Shown: piece after piece, positions 43,141-52,469 of the stretch
Layout: every line of letters starts with the position of its first letter
Numbering within the stretch: position 1 is the first letter of the stretch
From: Syntrophobacter fumaroxidans MPOB
GTDB taxonomy: Bacteria; Desulfobacterota; Syntrophobacteria; Syntrophobacterales; Syntrophobacteraceae
DNA: 64,000 nucleotides
Reading direction: 5' to 3'
NCBI RefSeq assembly: GCF_000014965.1
Contig: NC_008554.1
Location: forward strand, 1,104,001-1,168,000
Made by a program: the position numbers and the translations under genes
The notes under the pieces: model-generated
What the model saw: the letters and a program-made list of their open reading frames with translations, nothing else
The model's database searches: none
What the model was told of the DNA's origin: nothing

Positions 43141-43767
43141 TTGCCGTACCGTGTCATGATTCGCGCTGCCGTTGAAGGAATAGTGGATGAAGCCGTTGTG
43201 AGGCGCCTCATCCGTCAATCCGGTGCAAAACCAGATACGGTATTTGGAAAGCAAGGCAAAGATCATCTGTTGAAACAGCTCAGGGCCTATAATGAAGCTG
43301 GGAAACGGTACCCTTGGATAATTCTAATGGATCTCGACCGAGACGATGAGTGTGCTCCTTGTTTTCGGTCAAAATATCTTCCTCATCCCGCGCCGCTTTT
43401 GTGTTTCCGGATTGCGGTGAGAGAGGTGGAGGCGTGGTTGTTGGCCGACCGAAAGCACTTCGCCAAATTTCTGCACGTACCTGAGTCCCGAATGCCCTTC
43501 AAGCCTGATGAGCTGGACGATCCCAAGCAGACCGTGGTGGACATCGCAAGAAGATCGCGTTCACGGGCGATTAGGCAGGATCTTGTTCCCAACCCGTTGA
43601 GCGGGCGCAGGACAGGTCCGGCGTATGCTTCGCGTCTCATTGAATTCATAGAGAGTATCGATGTCGGGTGGCGTCCGGACGTCGCCTCTGAGTCTTCCGA
43701 TAGCCTGCGACGATGCGTTGATCGCCTTACGCAACTCGTCGACGCAGTGAGACAGGGGGATGCATGA
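43141..43767 (+). CDS. DUF4276 protein with TOPRIM-like active site
   Basis: A 208-aa protein. The N-terminal AVEGIVDEAVVRRLI is the DUF4276 form of the TOPRIM Glu strand, and ILMDLDRDDEC supplies the Asp pair; FRIAVREVEAWLLADRKHF is the other conserved block of the family. TOPRIM proteins paired with OLD-like ATPases are often metal-dependent nucleases. TTG 43141 is the likely start, with TTGGGGAC upstream and 5 bp after the ATPase stop; ATG 43156 would remove part of the first strand. Same AT-richer composition as its partner. Confidence 0.82.
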   Translation: MPYRVMIRAAVEGIVDEAVVRRLIRQSGAKPDTVFGKQGKDHLLKQLRAYNEAGKRYPWIILMDLDRDDECAPCFRSKYLPHPAPLLCFRIAVREVEAWLLADRKHFAKFLHVPESRMPFKPDELDDPKQTVVDIARRSRSRAIRQDLVPNPLSGRRTGPAYASRLIEFIESIDVGWRPDVASESSDSLRRCVDRLTQLVDAVRQGDA

Positions 43768-43908
43768 GAGCGGCCGCCTTGAGCCGTGACAGAGAAACAC
43801 TCTTCAAATCGAGCGGGCAAGCCCTCTTCGGGTGAACTGGGAATGCTGTCGGCGCGTTTGCCTGAGGGGCCCGAGTTCGCCGTCGTCTGCGCAGCCGGGA
43901 ACTTGCCC

Positions 43909-44904
43909 TTACCACCGCAACAGCGTCGTCCCCCAGGTGAATCCGGAACCGAATGCCGCGAGCAGGAGCAGGTCGCCCCGTTCCAGCTTTCCGGCACGGT
44001 AGGTTTGATCGAGCAGCAGGGGAATGGATGCCGCGGTGGTGTTGCCGTGCTTCCGGATATTGCTCAGGAACTTCTCCTGCGGTATTCCCAGCCGTTCCGC
44101 CACCATGTTGTTGATGCGCAGGTTCGCCTGGTGAGGAATGACGTACTTGATCTCGGCGGGGTCGATGCCGCACTTTCTGAGCGTGCTCACGATCACTTCT
44201 CCCAGGCGCACCACGGCGTGCTTGAACACCAGTCTGCCGTCCATCTGCGGCCAGAGTGCACCGTCCTCGATCATCTTCGGGGTCACGATGGGTTTGCGGG
44301 AAATGTCATACATGGTGAGATGAAGCGCCTTGGCGAACCTTCCGTCGGCGTGCAGCTCGGAATACAAGATACCCCTGCTGTTCTCCTCCGCGGCTTCGAG
44401 CACCACCGCGCCCGCGCCGTCCCCGAAAAGAACGGCCACGTCCCGCCCGCCGTCACTGAAATTCAACGCTCCCGACTGCACCTCGGAACCCACCACCAGG
44501 ACGCGCCGGTACACGCCCGAGCGAATGAACGCGTCCGCCGTCGCCAGCGCATAGATGAAACCCGTGCACTGGTTGCGCACGTCCAGGCAGCCGATGGACT
44601 GGATGCCGAGCTTGGCCTGGAGAAAACACCCGGCGCCGGGGAAAAACTGGTCGGGGCTCAACGTCGCAAAAATGATGAAATCGATGTCCGAAGGCTGCAA
44701 AGACGCATCTTCAAGCGCAGCTTTCGCCGCGTCCAGCGCCAGGTCGGAGCAGTACACCCCCTCGTCGGCAAACCGTCGTTCCTCGATGCCGCTCCGGGTC
44801 CTGATCCATTCGTCGCTGGTCGTCATCAATTGTGCAAGGTCATCGTTCTTCACGATTTTCGGAGGAGCATAGCTTCCTATTCCGGCGACAACACTGCGAA
44901 CCAT
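43909..44904 (-). CDS. fabH: 3-oxoacyl-[ACP] synthase III
   Basis: A 331-aa KAS III that condenses acetyl-CoA with malonyl-ACP to start fatty-acid chains. The catalytic triad is clear: Cys113 in NQCTGFIYAL, His in PHQANLRI and Asn in HGNTTAASIP. The start region SYAPPKIVKNDDL and DEWIRTRSGIEERR are typical. AAGGAG is 6 nt before ATG 44904. It stands alone rather than in a fab cluster, so it may be a second copy or a specialised starter enzyme. Confidence 0.95.
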   Translation of the reverse strand: MVRSVVAGIGSYAPPKIVKNDDLAQLMTTSDEWIRTRSGIEERRFADEGVYCSDLALDAAKAALEDASLQPSDIDFIIFATLSPDQFFPGAGCFLQAKLGIQSIGCLDVRNQCTGFIYALATADAFIRSGVYRRVLVVGSEVQSGALNFSDGGRDVAVLFGDGAGAVVLEAAEENSRGILYSELHADGRFAKALHLTMYDISRKPIVTPKMIEDGALWPQMDGRLVFKHAVVRLGEVIVSTLRKCGIDPAEIKYVIPHQANLRINNMVAERLGIPQEKFLSNIRKHGNTTAASIPLLLDQTYRAGKLERGDLLLLAAFGSGFTWGTTLLRW

Positions 44905-45589
44905 GAATCACTCCTTGCGGGACGGTTGACAAGACGGCCGTTCTCCACCCCACCATGAGTCCCATGGCGACGGAGAAGCAGATGTTCGAGGTCCGGCTCT
45001 TTCGGCGGCACCGAAGCCGCAGGCGTGCCGATTCCCGAACTCCTCCCACCGGGACCACCCCTCCAGGCAGGGCTGAAATCCTGCTGCACCGCGGCTCTTG
45101 CTCATTGAGACCGGATCGGGACAAGCATCCTTTCGTATAATAAACGAGTCTCTCACAGGTGCCAAATAAATTGCACCGGCCCGATCTCGGCCCCGCCCAG
45201 CCCTGCTCAACCGCTTGATATTCATATAACAATTCTGGATGACAGGCATCGCGGCCGCTTGACAGCGGTTCTCCTCACTGTTAATAGAATCTGGACTGAA
45301 GGCTCGCTGGATAAGAGACCTTCTTTCGCTGCCGGGCTTTCGAAACGGGCGCCTTCATGTTCGACTCGACCGCGGCCTTTTTCGGCCCGTGGACACTTCG
45401 GGTGATCTGAGGGCGCAGCCCCTCCCCGTTCTGGCGGTGCCTTCGCCGAAGGAGGCGGGATCGGCTCGCGCCGCCACCGCTTCAACGTCGAGCACCCCGC
45501 CCGGCGGAACGCCCCCATTGAAGAGGCTGGTGGCCGCACGCTTTCGCAGCGATCATGACGAGTGCGGGTGCACGAGGCCCGGCTTGATC

Positions 45590-45614
45590 GTGGGCACGGA
45601 GGAACCGTGCCCAC
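45590..45614. repeat. Palindromic intergenic repeat GTGGGCACGG/CCGTGCCCAC
   Basis: Perfect 10-bp arms with a 5-nt loop, followed by CCTACGG. Elements of this GTAGGGTGGGCACGG type are widespread intergenic repeats in bacteria; its function here is unknown. Confidence 0.65.
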
Positions 45615-45637
45615 CCTACGGATCCGCACGGTCCCCG

Positions 45638-45693
45638 GGGTTTATTCCCGCGTCAACATCCCACCGGGCAGGTGTTGTGTCATCTTGAACGCA
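45638..45693 (-). repeat. Dispersed repeat B, copy 2
   Basis: Matches 8000-8057, with the last 26 bp identical. It ends 37 bp before rpiB, so it lies in that gene's leader. Confidence 0.75.
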
Positions 45694-45730
45694 CCTTGGT
45701 ATCAATCGGAAACGGAAAGGGGAACTGAAC

Positions 45731-46216
45731 ATGCGTGTCGGAATCGCGGCGGACCACGGCGGTTTCGAGCTCAAGCGACAGTTGGTGGAGGAACTCGCGG
45801 CAACGGGCCACGACGTGGTGGATTTCGGAGCACGCCGGTTCGACCCGGCCGACGACTTCCCGGACTATGTCGTGCCGCTTGCCCGAGCGGTGGTCGAACG
45901 AACGGTGGAAAGAGGGCTTGCCGTTTGCGGCAGCGGCGTCGGTGCGTCGATTGCGGCCAACAAGGTGCCCGGTGCGCGCGCGGCGCTCATCACGGACGTT
46001 TATTCCGCACGCCAGGGAGTCGAGGACGATGACATGAACATGATGTGCCTCGGCGGCCGCGTCGTGGGGGTGGAACTCGCCAAGGAACTCCTGCGGGCTT
46101 TTTTGAAGGCCCGCTACAGGCCAGCCGAGCGGTTCGAGCGCCGCCTTGCCAAGGTGGCGGCGCTGGAAGACGAAAGCTCCCGGACGGCTCATGGAACAAC
46201 CCGCCGAGAGGAGTGA
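45731..46216 (+). CDS. rpiB: Ribose-5-phosphate isomerase B
   Basis: A 161-aa enzyme of the non-oxidative pentose phosphate pathway that interconverts ribose 5-phosphate and ribulose 5-phosphate. MRVGIAADHGGFELK contains the substrate-binding Asp/His, and catalytic Cys66 lies in VCGSGVGASIAANK. DDDMNMMCLGGRVVG is the other family signature. AAAGGGG lies 9 nt before the ATG. The C-terminal 15 residues are extra. It is convergent with the CBS gene. Confidence 0.93.
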   Translation: MRVGIAADHGGFELKRQLVEELAATGHDVVDFGARRFDPADDFPDYVVPLARAVVERTVERGLAVCGSGVGASIAANKVPGARAALITDVYSARQGVEDDDMNMMCLGGRVVGVELAKELLRAFLKARYRPAERFERRLAKVAALEDESSRTAHGTTRREE

Positions 46217-46309
46217 AGGCCCGCGACCATCTCGTACGCTCGCCGCCCGGCCCACCCCGGTCTGCCGCCCGGCGGCCCGAAGGGAGGTCCGCGCCTTCGG
46301 GTGTTCGGA

Positions 46310-46987
46310 TCATTCCGGCCTGGGCAGAGCATCCAGAGTCCATTCCATGGGATCGATCAACTCGTAGCCCATCTCGACCAGCTTTCGTTTGACGTGGGCC
46401 ACGTTTGTGGTCAAGAGATACGGGAACACGGCCCGCTTCCCCTCCTCCCAGTACCGGCTGACCAATATGCTGCCGAAGGAGATGTGTTCCTCGGTGATGG
46501 CGTCCACGATCTTCTTCATTTCCCCGACGCGCTCCTGCACCTTGATGCAAAGCAGGGTTCCGGGCTCCTCCAGGCCAAGGACGTTGACAAAAGCTCGCAC
46601 AAGGTCGCGGATGGAGAGCATTCCGCGCAGCTTCCCTTCCCGATCCACAACCGGAAACGCCCCCACTCGCATCCTTTGCATCAGCAGGATGGCGTCCTCC
46701 AGGGTGTTCGCGGGATTAACCGTGACGGGGTTTTTGGTCATGATGTCCTTGATCTTCATCTGAGCGAGGCGCTCGCGCTCCTTCAGGGTTTCATTCTCGT
46801 CCAGAAACACCGACGGCATGGCGCTGCGAATATCCCGGTCCGTCACGATTCCAACCAGTCGGTTCTCTTCATCCACCACGGGGAGATGGCGGAAGCTGCT
46901 CTTGGCCAGGAGTTCCCTGGTTTCCAGGATCCCGTCGTTCGGGCCGACCGTGACTACTTTCTTCGTCATCGACTTGTCGATAAACAT
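46310..46987 (-). CDS. CBS-pair protein with C-terminal ACT-like domain (AcuB-like)
   Basis: A 225-aa protein. The first CBS domain has FRHLPVVDEENRLVGIVTDRD near residues 33-53, and the second has VGAFPVVDREGKLRGMLSIRD near residues 108-128. Residues about 140-215 form an ACT-like domain (GTLLCIKVQERVGEMKKIVD). This CBS-CBS-ACT order is that of AcuB. CBS pairs bind adenine nucleotides, so it may sense energy state. It lies 48 bp after an AcuC-like deacetylase gene on the same strand, so the two probably form an operon. Confidence 0.87.
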   Translation of the reverse strand: MFIDKSMTKKVVTVGPNDGILETRELLAKSSFRHLPVVDEENRLVGIVTDRDIRSAMPSVFLDENETLKERERLAQMKIKDIMTKNPVTVNPANTLEDAILLMQRMRVGAFPVVDREGKLRGMLSIRDLVRAFVNVLGLEEPGTLLCIKVQERVGEMKKIVDAITEEHISFGSILVSRYWEEGKRAVFPYLLTTNVAHVKRKLVEMGYELIDPMEWTLDALPRPE

Positions 46988-47035
46988 CGTCCACCTCCAG
47001 GTTTGTTGCCAAAGCCGTGAAACGTCTGCAATCCA

Positions 47036-47986
47036 TTACAGGCCCAGCAGAATTGAGACATGATTCCTTATCAGTTCCGGCAGGAGCTGGACCGAATAAC
47101 CCCCTTCGAGAACGGAGATGATCCTTCCCGCCGAATATGCGTCCGCCAATTCCACCAGCTTGCGCATGATCCGGGAGAAACCTTCCGTCGAGAGCTTCAG
47201 GTCGGACATATCGTCACCCACGTGCGCATCGAAACCTGCCGACACAAGAATGACCTGCGGCTTGAATTCGGCGAACGCAGGCGCCAAATCCCTTTCCAGA
47301 ATGGCCATGTATTCCTCGTCGCCCTGCCCGGGCAGCAAAGGGCAATTGAGCGTAAACCCGGAACCCGCGCCGACTCCCGTCTCGAATTCACGACCGGTCC
47401 CGGGAAACGCGAAGGAAGGATGTTCATGGGCGGAATAATAAAACACGCTGGGATCGTCTTCGAAGATGTGTTGCGTGCCGTTGCCGTGATGGGCGTCGAT
47501 GTCCACGATTCCGACCCGCTCCACTCCCCATTCGTTGAGGAGGTACCGCGCGGCAATCGCCACATTGTTGAAGTAGCAGAAACCGAGAGCGCGATTCATT
47601 TCGGCATGGTGGCCCGGAGGGCGCACCGCGCAGAAGGCGTTGTCGATTATTCCCTCCATCACCATCCTGACCGCCTCGAGCAGGCCCCCGACGGCAAGAA
47701 GCGCCGTCTCGTAGCTTTCCCGGCACATCTGGTTGTCGGGATGGTCGAATTCTCCCATCTCCAGGAGACACGCCTCTTCGAACCGCATGATGTGTTTGGG
47801 CGAGTGAACCGCTTCGATCCACTTCAACTTCGCCGGACTCGCTTTTATCAGGGTGAGCCTGGGAAAAAGCCCGGCTTCTTCCACGCCTCGGTAGACCGCC
47901 TCCAGCCTCTCCGGCGACTCGGGATGATTCGAGCCCGTGCAGTGAAGCAGAAGCCGATCGTCGTATAGGAAACCCGTTTTTCGCAT
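47036..47986 (-). CDS. Histone-deacetylase-family enzyme (AcuC-like)
   Basis: A 316-aa class I/II-type deacetylase with the full zinc and charge-relay set: RPPGHHAEM, VDIDAHHGNGTQ, the Asp in SAGFDAH and LEGGYS. In Bacillus, AcuC deacetylates acetyl-CoA synthetase. Some homologues instead act on acetylpolyamines or acetoin-related substrates, so the exact target is open. Its pairing with an AcuB-like gene favours the acetyl-CoA synthetase role. The start ATG 47986 lacks a strong ribosome-binding site. Confidence 0.9.
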   Translation of the reverse strand: MRKTGFLYDDRLLLHCTGSNHPESPERLEAVYRGVEEAGLFPRLTLIKASPAKLKWIEAVHSPKHIMRFEEACLLEMGEFDHPDNQMCRESYETALLAVGGLLEAVRMVMEGIIDNAFCAVRPPGHHAEMNRALGFCYFNNVAIAARYLLNEWGVERVGIVDIDAHHGNGTQHIFEDDPSVFYYSAHEHPSFAFPGTGREFETGVGAGSGFTLNCPLLPGQGDEEYMAILERDLAPAFAEFKPQVILVSAGFDAHVGDDMSDLKLSTEGFSRIMRKLVELADAYSAGRIISVLEGGYSVQLLPELIRNHVSILLGL

Positions 47987-48249
47987 AACACTGTCCCCTG
48001 TGTCTTTTCATTTCCCGCCCGGACGAGATCCGCGCGTTCACTCCCGGGTTGTTGGGGCTCTCCGGGAAGAACGGGCAAAACGCCCGGCGGCGGACCGGTC
48101 CGCCTTGAACTCAGACACCGCAACCATTTCCATATGAGCAGCCCTCGGACACATTCAGCACGGCTCCCTTCGAAAGCAAAACATGGGTCTGCCGTCTGGG
48201 ATCTCCTGTTTGTCCTGAGGCGTATCGAGACTTGAAAAAGAGCGGGAAC

Positions 48250-49044
48250 TCAGAGCAACGAACGGTCGGAGAGAGATTTCCCCGTCGCCTCACGACACTT
48301 GAGAACCTCTTCTTCGATCATGCGGCGGGATCGCTCCCGGAGGCTTTCCACATCCCTGGAAGAGAGGCCCGTGGTGTCAACGGGCGGCAATACGGTGAGA
48401 TACACATCCTGGGGTTCCCCGAATCTCCAGCTGTTCTTGCGCAGCGCGGCATAGGAACCCTCCACGGCAAGCGGCAGCACGGGCACCCCCGCCTTGATGG
48501 CCAGGAGAAAAGCGCCGTCGGTGAAACCCTTGACGCTGCCGTCCGGCGACCGCGTCCCTTCCGGAAAGATCATGACCGGGCACTTCTGCTGCAAATACTT
48601 TTTCGCCCGCAACAGGGCCGGCGCCCCGCTGCGCTGTCCGCGATCGAGCGGGATGTCTCCCGCCATGCGCATCATCCAGCCCACGAAAGGCAATCGAAAG
48701 AGCTCGGCCTTGGCGATCCATTTCATCTCCCACGGCAGCAGGGAAATCAGGGGAATGTCCGCCAGTGACTGATGGTTGCTCACCACGACGTAGGCGCGCT
48801 CCGGCTCGAAGTTCTCCACTCCTGAGACGTGAACTCTCCAGGCCGGATTGCACTTCACCATGCTCACGCCGAGCCGGCGGAACCACCGGCCCGTGCGAAA
48901 GCGCACCGGATTCCGGTCGAACAGCCAAATGATCCCGAGCAACGGCAGCCACAAAACAATGAGGGAAATCATGGCCACCCAGATCCAGATCGATTTCAGT
49001 ATCGAGATCATTTTCGTCACACTCGCCGCAACCCGTCGAATCAT
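48250..49044 (-). CDS. plsC: 1-acyl-sn-glycerol-3-phosphate acyltransferase family protein
   Basis: A 264-aa membrane acyltransferase for phospholipid synthesis. An N-terminal helix (about residues 15-42) anchors it. The acyltransferase blocks are NHQSLADIPLI (HX4D), DRG, FPEGTRSPDGSVKGFTDGAF and VPVLPLAVEG. The HX4D and FPEGTRS motifs are complete. Its ATG overlaps the stop of the upstream FAH-family gene as ATGA, so the two are translationally coupled, although their functions are not obviously linked. Confidence 0.9.
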   Translation of the reverse strand: MIRRVAASVTKMISILKSIWIWVAMISLIVLWLPLLGIIWLFDRNPVRFRTGRWFRRLGVSMVKCNPAWRVHVSGVENFEPERAYVVVSNHQSLADIPLISLLPWEMKWIAKAELFRLPFVGWMMRMAGDIPLDRGQRSGAPALLRAKKYLQQKCPVMIFPEGTRSPDGSVKGFTDGAFLLAIKAGVPVLPLAVEGSYAALRKNSWRFGEPQDVYLTVLPPVDTTGLSSRDVESLRERSRRMIEEEVLKCREATGKSLSDRSLL

Positions 49045-49748
49045 TCTTCCACAACCGGATTCCGCAGGATGCCGATCTTCTCAATCTCCACTTCCACCAC
49101 GTCTCCATGCCTGATGGGGCCGACGCCGCTCGGAGTCCCCGTGACAATGACGTCGCCGGGCATGAGCTTGAAGTTTCTCGAAACGAACGCGATGATTTCG
49201 GGAATTTTGAAGATCATGCTCCCCGTGTTGGAATCCTGTACCGTCACACCGTTCAAGCGACAGCATATCCTGAGGTTGTGCGGATCTCCCAGGTCATCGG
49301 GCCTCACGATCACCGGCCCGATGGGGCCGAACGTATCGAGCGACTTGCCCCGGAACCATCCGGCCCGGTCGCCCGTCTGCAGATTCCGCTGGCTCACGTC
49401 GTTCATGCACGTGTATCCGAACACGTGTTTCAAGGCATCCCCCGGACCGACATTCTTGCATTCATCCTTGATGATCACGGCCAGTTCGGCTTCATAGTCG
49501 GTTCTCGGTTCAGGAAACCCGTATTCCTTGAGGAATGCCGGGATGACAATCGACTCACCGGGCCCGATCAGGACATTAGGGGTCTTGGGGAACAGAATCG
49601 GCTCCTCCGGCACCTCGTCGGTGAAGCCTCGGACCTTCACGGTCGTGCTTTCGGCGATATGCGCCCTGTAGTTGAGCCCCAGCGCGATGATTTTCGTCGG
49701 GTTGACCGTGTATTTTTTCGTCGTGTTGACTATCGGCAAAATGACCAT
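49041..49748 (-). CDS. Fumarylacetoacetate hydrolase family protein
   Basis: A 235-aa protein with the FAH C-terminal domain: ALGLNYRAHI, metal-site Glu residues in YEAELAVIIK, NDVSQRNLQ, DTFGPIGPVIV and GTPSGVGP. Members act as hydrolases, decarboxylases or acylpyruvases on dicarbonyl acids; the length fits the acylpyruvase/HpcE-like group. GGAG lies about 9 nt before ATG 49748. It is first in a two-gene unit with plsC. Confidence 0.9.
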   Translation of the reverse strand: MVILPIVNTTKKYTVNPTKIIALGLNYRAHIAESTTVKVRGFTDEVPEEPILFPKTPNVLIGPGESIVIPAFLKEYGFPEPRTDYEAELAVIIKDECKNVGPGDALKHVFGYTCMNDVSQRNLQTGDRAGWFRGKSLDTFGPIGPVIVRPDDLGDPHNLRICCRLNGVTVQDSNTGSMIFKIPEIIAFVSRNFKLMPGDVIVTGTPSGVGPIRHGDVVEVEIEKIGILRNPVVEE

Positions 49749-49934
49749 GACGGTTCACTCCCTCCGCATATTTACACCGGCCGTCCAAAGCGCGCCGGCC
49801 TGTCGTGCCGTCGATTCCGCGGCTCAAACCCCTCGCCGGGGCCCAACACCGAAAGCTCCTTCCCGCGGAACGCAAACTCAAATCGGCCCGGTGAAGGATA
49901 TTGCCCGGGCCGGTCCACACGGCCGAACCCAACG

Positions 49935-50249
49935 TCATTTCAACGTGGACAGCGCCTTCACGGCCTCCAGGTACAACCTCGCCATATCGGGCGTCATCGT
50001 CGAATGCCTGCCCGTCATGTAGAGTTCTCCATCGGGGCCCAACACCCCGATGTACGCACCCGACTTGGAGACCAGCGCAGTCTTGCCGTCAGGAGTCTTC
50101 CGGATCGCCCCCATCAACTGCCCGTTCGCGCCGTACAGCCTCCATTCCCCCTTGCCGGCCGGTCTGACCACGGCATCCTCTTCGGCCAACCCCGCGGAGG
50201 CTGTCAGAAGCAAGGCGAAAAGCACGACGATCGCCGTCCGTTTTCTCAT
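49935..50249 (-). CDS. Small exported protein, unknown function
   Basis: A 104-aa product with a signal peptide (MRKRTAIVVLFALLLTASAG, cleavage near GLAEED). The mature part has short beta repeats that echo each other (WRLYGANGQLMGAIRKT, ALVSKSGAYIGVLGPDGEL), and it ends in a helix. No named family recognised. GGGAGATG lies before ATG 50249. The sixA gene is 34 bp upstream on the same strand, so they may be cotranscribed. Confidence 0.72.
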   Translation of the reverse strand: MRKRTAIVVLFALLLTASAGLAEEDAVVRPAGKGEWRLYGANGQLMGAIRKTPDGKTALVSKSGAYIGVLGPDGELYMTGRHSTMTPDMARLYLEAVKALSTLK

Positions 50250-50283
50250 CGCATCATCTCCCGGAACGTACCGTCTCCGCCAC

Positions 50284-50745
50284 TTATCCGATTTCGGGCA
50301 TCAATGTCCATTTGATGAACCAGTAACGGTCGCCGGCCTCCTTGTCCATGCAAACGATGCCCCCGTTCTGGAACTTGAACACGCGCCTTTCCGCCGACCC
50401 GGCAACCAAATGTGAGGTCAATTTTTCCATAAAAGGCAGGTGTCCTACAATCATGAGATTTTCATCGCTTCGGACACGTCCCGCGAACGAAGACACGTCA
50501 TCCATCGGATTCAACCCCGCGCACTCTTCGATCCCACCGGCCGGTTCCAACAATCTGCCGTAGATGTCAGCGGTCTGACGAGCCCTTTTTTTCCCGCTGT
50601 GCAGAATCTTTGAAACCCTGACCCGATAACCCCGGGCAACCCCGGCGATACGCTCGACCTGGGCGATTCCCTCGGATGACAATCCCTGTTCCGCGTCGAT
50701 TTCCCTCGGGAGGCTCCGGCCGTGTTGAACAAGGTAGAGCGCCAT
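50284..50745 (-). CDS. sixA: Phosphohistidine phosphatase SixA family
   Basis: A 153-aa histidine phosphatase. The catalytic motif is QHGRS at residues 7-11 (an RHG variant, QHG), with GLSSEGIAQ, SGKKRARQTADIY and the second His in MIVGHLPFMEKLT. SixA removes phosphate from histidine phosphotransfer proteins or the PTS protein NPr. AAAGGAGG lies 7 nt before the ATG. The small exported protein gene follows. Confidence 0.9.
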   Translation of the reverse strand: MALYLVQHGRSLPREIDAEQGLSSEGIAQVERIAGVARGYRVRVSKILHSGKKRARQTADIYGRLLEPAGGIEECAGLNPMDDVSSFAGRVRSDENLMIVGHLPFMEKLTSHLVAGSAERRVFKFQNGGIVCMDKEAGDRYWFIKWTLMPEIG

Positions 50746-51293
50746 TGAAAACCTCCTTTGACTCGATCTTCACCCAAGCTCGACAGCGGTGCGCCCCCCC
50801 TTCCGACAATCCGCCCTTCCGCTCCCGGCGCTTCTCGGACAAATCGAAGCAGACGGGCCGCTCGGGCTACCCCGAACCCGCAAAGCCGTCGGGCACGTCA
50901 CCGGCCATTACCCTGTTCATATTAGTTCAATTCGGTAACGAAAACCAGTGCACATGCATCCCCGTCTCGTTTCGAACCCACGAACGCGTTCACCGCCCGA
51001 CAATCCGCCACATTCACTCTTGAGGCGGCGCCCGAGAGGAGTGAAACGGTGTCCCTTGTGAAGACAACGGTGCACAAGACGGTTCATCGCGGCGGCATCC
51101 GGCGCGGCCGTCGTTCGTCAGACCGGGGGTTCCGCGGGAAAGGCCGCCCGATCCAGGGCTTCCCGGGCGCGGAAAACGCTTGCGCGAACATGACCCGGCC
51201 CGGTGGTTTAAATCCTGCTTCAACGCCGGACCGCAAACAGGCCGAACCGTTCATCGCAAATTGATGCCGCGTCGGGCCTGGGCATCCCGCACC
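50746..51293. other. Intergenic region, no supported gene
   Basis: 548 bp. A 71-codon frame from GTG 51049 has a GAGGAG ahead of it but an Arg/Gly-rich, non-protein-like sequence, so I leave it out. No terminator or promoter is clear. Confidence 0.35.
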
Positions 51294-51734
51294 TTATCTT
51301 CCCGCTTTCGTGAGGTTGTACTTTACGATGAATCTTCCGCCGGTGCCCTTCCCCGTGAGCCTGCCTCCCGACAGCGAGAACTTGATCTTGTTTCCGGATT
51401 GCGTTGTGAATGACATGGTGGTGACGCCGTCGGCCTTTTCGAACTTCGCCGGGTAGCTTTTCGCACTGGGCCCCGAAGTGGACTTGGTGTGCCTGGCGAA
51501 ACCGCCGTCCGCTGCACTCAGCGTATACGTGACCGTGTCTTCCGTGATGGTCATGTGGACGCTCCTGCTTTCACAGTTGGCGGCACTTCGGCATTCGTCG
51601 TGCTGGCCGGTCCACTGTCCCAGGAAAGGCGCAATATCCCCCTGGGTGACCGCACCGGACTGCATTTGCGCCTGGCAGATACATGGAATGAGAAGTACCG
51701 CCGCCATCAAAAACCAAGCTGTTCTTGCTCTCAT
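51294..51734 (-). CDS. Small exported protein, unknown function
   Basis: A 146-aa product from ATG 51734, with AAAGGAG upstream and a signal peptide (MRARTAWFLMAAVLLIPCIC, cleavage near AQAQM). The mature part holds FLGQWTGQHDECRSAANCES, with a Cys pair 7 apart that may form a disulfide, followed by beta strands (VHMTITEDTVTYTLS, IKFSLSGGRLTGKG). It resembles small beta-barrel or lipocalin-like exported proteins but matches no family I know. Confidence 0.72.
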   Translation of the reverse strand: MRARTAWFLMAAVLLIPCICQAQMQSGAVTQGDIAPFLGQWTGQHDECRSAANCESRSVHMTITEDTVTYTLSAADGGFARHTKSTSGPSAKSYPAKFEKADGVTTMSFTTQSGNKIKFSLSGGRLTGKGTGGRFIVKYNLTKAGR

Positions 51735-52469
51735 CTCCTGCTCCTTTGTTGATTCCAATATTGATTCCAACCGTGGTGGCATCCGTTGAGGATCTCCGCT
51801 GCCCTGCGCCCCGGCCCCTGCCGTCGAACCCCGTGGTGATGCGGCGGTCCTTTTTCATCACCATATGAACCGTGGCCGATTATTGCAACGAAATTCTCCG
51901 CCGCGGTCCCGATACCGCCCGCAATCCCGCATTTCTGCCTTTCTCCGGTGCGGCCGCCTGTTGCCGCCCGCGTATGAAAGACAAAGCAAGGCGCCGCATG
52001 CCCGCCGATGTACAAATAATTATTGTGAAACCGCCACTTAAAGATGTATAGAATGCGCTGACGCATACAAACAAAATTTTCCCAGGAAACACGATCATAA
52101 ACGAACAGGGTGCAGACACCGTGGAGCATTACGTGGCTCACCAGCGGCTTCGGAGAGGTGGAGGAACGTCCGCGCGGCGTTCCTGCGGCGGGACCGCCGC
52201 CCCCGGACCTTCATCGCCCGTTCGCGTTGCGCGCGGCGCCGGGACCGGCGCTACGGCATGGGCCGTCGAATGATATTCACGATCCGGTAAGTATCCGGCA
52301 GCAACTTGCCGATATATGAAGGGAAAAGACTCCTTGCCGGAAATTAGGCACACCCGGCAAGGTTTCGCCGGCACCTGGAATTGCACATCACGTTATAAAA
52401 GATGTTCTCCTGCGGAGCGCTCACGAAGATTCACACGGGTCGAAAGCAGGTTCCGGAGCGAACAAGACT
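51735..52469. other. Divergent intergenic region upstream of the multi-PAS kinase
   Basis: 735 bp. The AT-rich part, 52008-52090, includes a short dyad ATGCG-CTGA-CGCAT near 52052-52065. No -35/-10 pair could be fixed, and no gene is supported. Confidence 0.4.

Larger units (their letters stand above)
44905..45730. other. Intergenic region with palindromic repeats
   Basis: 826 bp without a supportable gene. It contains the hairpin repeat at 45590-45614 and repeat B at 45638-45693. A perfect TTGACA at 45258-45263 has a TAGAAT only at 20-bp spacing, so any promoter there is doubtful. Confidence 0.45.

Noticed and set aside
45258-45286. Perfect TTGACA upstream of rpiB
   Set aside because: The only good -10 (TAGAAT) is 20 bp away, too far for a normal promoter, and the gene starts 450 bp later.
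51049-51264. A 71-codon frame from GTG after GAGGAG
   Set aside because: The sequence is Arg/Gly-rich and low-complexity, with no terminator or homologous feature; not enough to call a gene.
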